From: Geminicoccaceae bacterium
GTDB lineage: Bacteria > Pseudomonadota > Alphaproteobacteria > Geminicoccales > Geminicoccaceae
NCBI GenBank assembly: GCA_020446285.1
Contig: JAGREZ010000507.1
Location: forward strand, 1-7,718
DNA: 7,718 nucleotides
Direction: 5' to 3'
Below are positions 6,304 to 7,718 of the stretch, one piece after another. The notes under the pieces were generated by a model that was not told where the DNA came from, searched no databases, and saw only the letters and a program-made list of their open reading frames with translations. Positions within the stretch are counted from its first letter, which is position 1, and each line of letters opens with the position of its first letter. The position numbers and the translations under genes were made by a program.

Positions 6304-6934
6304 TCAGGCATCCGGAAACGGCGAATGGCCACGCGCCATTCTCTCGCGCAAGGTGCTCAGGGCCGATGTTGCCGAGCGTTTGCACTCGCTCGACCGGTAT
6401 GCGGCGGCGATCGACAGTCATGCCCGCGAGATCGTCGAGGACGCCGAACGCATTCGCACCCGGCGCTGGCAGGAAGGCTATGCAGCCGGCCTCGCCGAGG
6501 GACGCCGCGTCATTCTCGAGGAAGTGCTGCGGCAGCGCGAGGCGGCCCTTGCCATGCTCGCGGAGCTTGAGAACAGCGCGGTGTCGCTCGTGATCGATGC
6601 GACGAGGCGAATCATCGGCGAACTGGACGATGCGGAGGCGATCACCCGCATGGTCGATCTCTCGCTCGCCGAGCTTCGCCCCTTCCGTACGGTCGCGATT
6701 TCCGTGCCGCCGGCACTCCTGCATCGCCTCAAGACCCCGCTTCGCCAACTCGTCGAACGACGTCTCGAGGGAGCGAACGTCGAAATCACCGGATCCGACG
6801 ACCTGACAGGTTCCGAATGCCGGATCGCCACCGAAGGCGGCTTTCTCCAGCTTTCCATCGAAGACCTGCTCGCAGCGCTGCAGCACGAGATCGGCCGGCA
6901 GACCGATCCCGACGGGCGAGGTACCGGGACGTGA
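6296..6934 (+). CDS. sctL: T3SS ATPase stator SctL (YscL/FliH family)
   Basis: SctL dimers form the spokes that connect the SctN ATPase to SctQ and restrain ATPase activity. The chosen start, ATG 6296, gives 212 aa, typical of the family. It lies inside the last codons of sctK and has GAGGT (6283-6287) 8 nt upstream. A charged N-terminal helical region (about 15-110) should form the coiled coil. It contains WQEGYAAGLAEGRR (from 58), in which Gly 61, 65 and 69 form the GxxxGxxxG helix-packing repeat characteristic of FliH/YscL. A globular C-terminal domain (about 110-212), related to V-type ATPase subunit E, would bind the SctN N-terminus. The last codons overlap sctN by GTGA. The frame stays open far upstream into sctK, but family length and the ribosome site support 6296. 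Confidence 0.93.
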   Translation: MADQASGNGEWPRAILSRKVLRADVAERLHSLDRYAAAIDSHAREIVEDAERIRTRRWQEGYAAGLAEGRRVILEEVLRQREAALAMLAELENSAVSLVIDATRRIIGELDDAEAITRMVDLSLAELRPFRTVAISVPPALLHRLKTPLRQLVERRLEGANVEITGSDDLTGSECRIATEGGFLQLSIEDLLAALQHEIGRQTDPDGRGTGT

Positions 6935-7718
6935 TCCAGGCAACGCTCGATCCGACAGCCCTGCATGCGCGGTTCCGCGACAAGCTGGCGACCATGTCGC
7001 AGGCGATCCTGCATGGTCGCATTCACCACCGATCCGGGCGGATCGCCCGCATCTCGGGCCCGCTGATCCATGCCCGGCTCGAGGATGCACGGATCGGCGA
7101 GCTTTGCGTCCTGCGCGGCGGGAACGGCAGGGGCGGACAGGTGATCGCCGAAGTGATCGGCATCAACGGAAGCGAGGCGCTCCTTTCGGCCATCGGCGAT
7201 ACGCAGGGTCTGAGCACGGCAACGGAAGTCGTGCGCGGAACGGTGGATATTCACATCCCGGTCGGTGACCGGGTCATCGGTCGTGTCCTCGACGCGCTCG
7301 GCCAGCCCATCGACGGAAGGCCTCTGGATCCGGGCGAATCCGCTCCGCTGCGCAATGCCATGCCTGACCTGATGTCGCGCCGGATGATCGAGCGACCCCT
7401 TCCCGTCGGTGTGCATGCCATTGACGCCTTCCTGACCTGCGGCGAAGGTCAGAGGCTCGGCATTTTCGGCAGTGCCGGAACCGGCAAATCCTCGCTCATG
7501 GCATCCATCGTCAAGGAGAGCCGCGCCGACATCGTGGTCGTCGCACTGATCGGCGAGCGCGGCCGGGAAGTTCGCGAATTTGTCGAACTTCAGCTGGGCG
7601 ACCATGGCGTGCAACGTTCGGTTCTCGTTTGCGCCACCGCCGACCGCGCGCCGCTGGAACGGGTCAAGGCCGGCCAGGTCGCCACCACGATCGCCGAACA
7701 TTTCCGCGACCGCGGCGA
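6931..7718 (+). CDS. sctN: T3SS ATPase SctN (YscN family), 3'-truncated by window end
   Basis: SctN is the hexameric ATPase that strips chaperones from substrates and unfolds them beneath SctV. The first 262 codons are present; the full protein is usually about 430-450 aa. The start is GTG 6931, overlapping the sctL stop as GTGA; no ATG lies in frame until well inside the conserved beta-barrel domain region. Landmarks in order: N-terminal barrel (about 25-95); VLDALGQPIDGRPLDP; MSRRMIERPLPVGVHAID; TCGEGQR (169-175); Walker A GSAGTGKS (180-187); GERGREVREFVE (from 208) holding the catalytic Glu region; and VCATADRAPLERVKAG near the edge. The P-loop fits GxxxxGKS but differs from the AAAGGGKS form I recall for YscN. 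The TCGEGQR segment and context favour the injectisome over the flagellar enzyme FliI. Confidence 0.98.
   Translation, partial: MIQATLDPTALHARFRDKLATMSQAILHGRIHHRSGRIARISGPLIHARLEDARIGELCVLRGGNGRGGQVIAEVIGINGSEALLSAIGDTQGLSTATEVVRGTVDIHIPVGDRVIGRVLDALGQPIDGRPLDPGESAPLRNAMPDLMSRRMIERPLPVGVHAIDAFLTCGEGQRLGIFGSAGTGKSSLMASIVKESRADIVVVALIGERGREVREFVELQLGDHGVQRSVLVCATADRAPLERVKAGQVATTIAEHFRDRG

Noticed and set aside
6478..7701. 407-aa open frame on the - strand across sctL and sctN
   Set aside because: Antisense to the Walker A region and other conserved SctN motifs; no domain seen.
2230..7718. flagellar export genes (flhA, fliH, fliI)
   Set aside because: A lipoprotein SctJ, SctK, SctI and SctX/SctY neighbours occur only in injectisomes, and the SctN TCGEGQR region fits SctN.

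Overview
The window is a block of a type III secretion system (T3SS, injectisome) of the Ysc family. It lies on the + strand of a GC-rich (roughly 60-65 % by eye) Gram-negative genome. The organism is probably a proteobacterium. An alphaproteobacterium would fit the codon use, but no taxonomic marker gene is present, so this is a guess. All genes point the same way, and almost every base is coding.

Layout: a possible 3' tail of an unknown upstream gene (2-46); a dyad-rich leader (47-145); sctD (inner-membrane ring, FHA domain plus one membrane span); a 71-nt gap with a perfect 8-bp hairpin; sctX and sctY (export-gate cofactor and its TPR chaperone); sctV (large export-gate protein, complete, 694 aa); a 64-nt gap that can be read as a 21-codon small ORF; sctI (inner rod); sctJ (ring lipoprotein); sctK, sctL and sctN (sorting-platform adaptor, stator and ATPase). 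SctN starts with GTG and runs off the end of the window.

The genes work as one machine. SctD and SctJ form the inner-membrane rings. SctV, helped by SctX and SctY, forms the export gate. SctK and SctL tie the cytoplasmic sorting platform to the rings and hold the SctN ATPase beneath SctV. SctI polymerises as the inner rod inside the SctJ ring. Junctions are tight: sctY/sctV and sctJ/sctK overlap by ATGA, sctK/sctL by 8 nt, sctL/sctN by GTGA, and sctI/sctJ are 3 nt apart. This argues for one translationally coupled operon.

The main point of interest is the gene order. In Yersinia, D-(E-F-G-H)-I-J-K-L, X-Y-V and N lie in three separate operons. Here X-Y-V sits between D and I-J-K-L, and N follows L directly. 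No needle gene (sctF) or needle-chaperone gene (sctE, sctG) is present between D and I. The system itself is a known one. I see no evidence of a wholly new system, only an unusual arrangement and some undescribed short regulatory-looking elements. No RNA genes, mobile elements or CRISPR repeats were seen, and no gene-free stretch reaches 300 nt.
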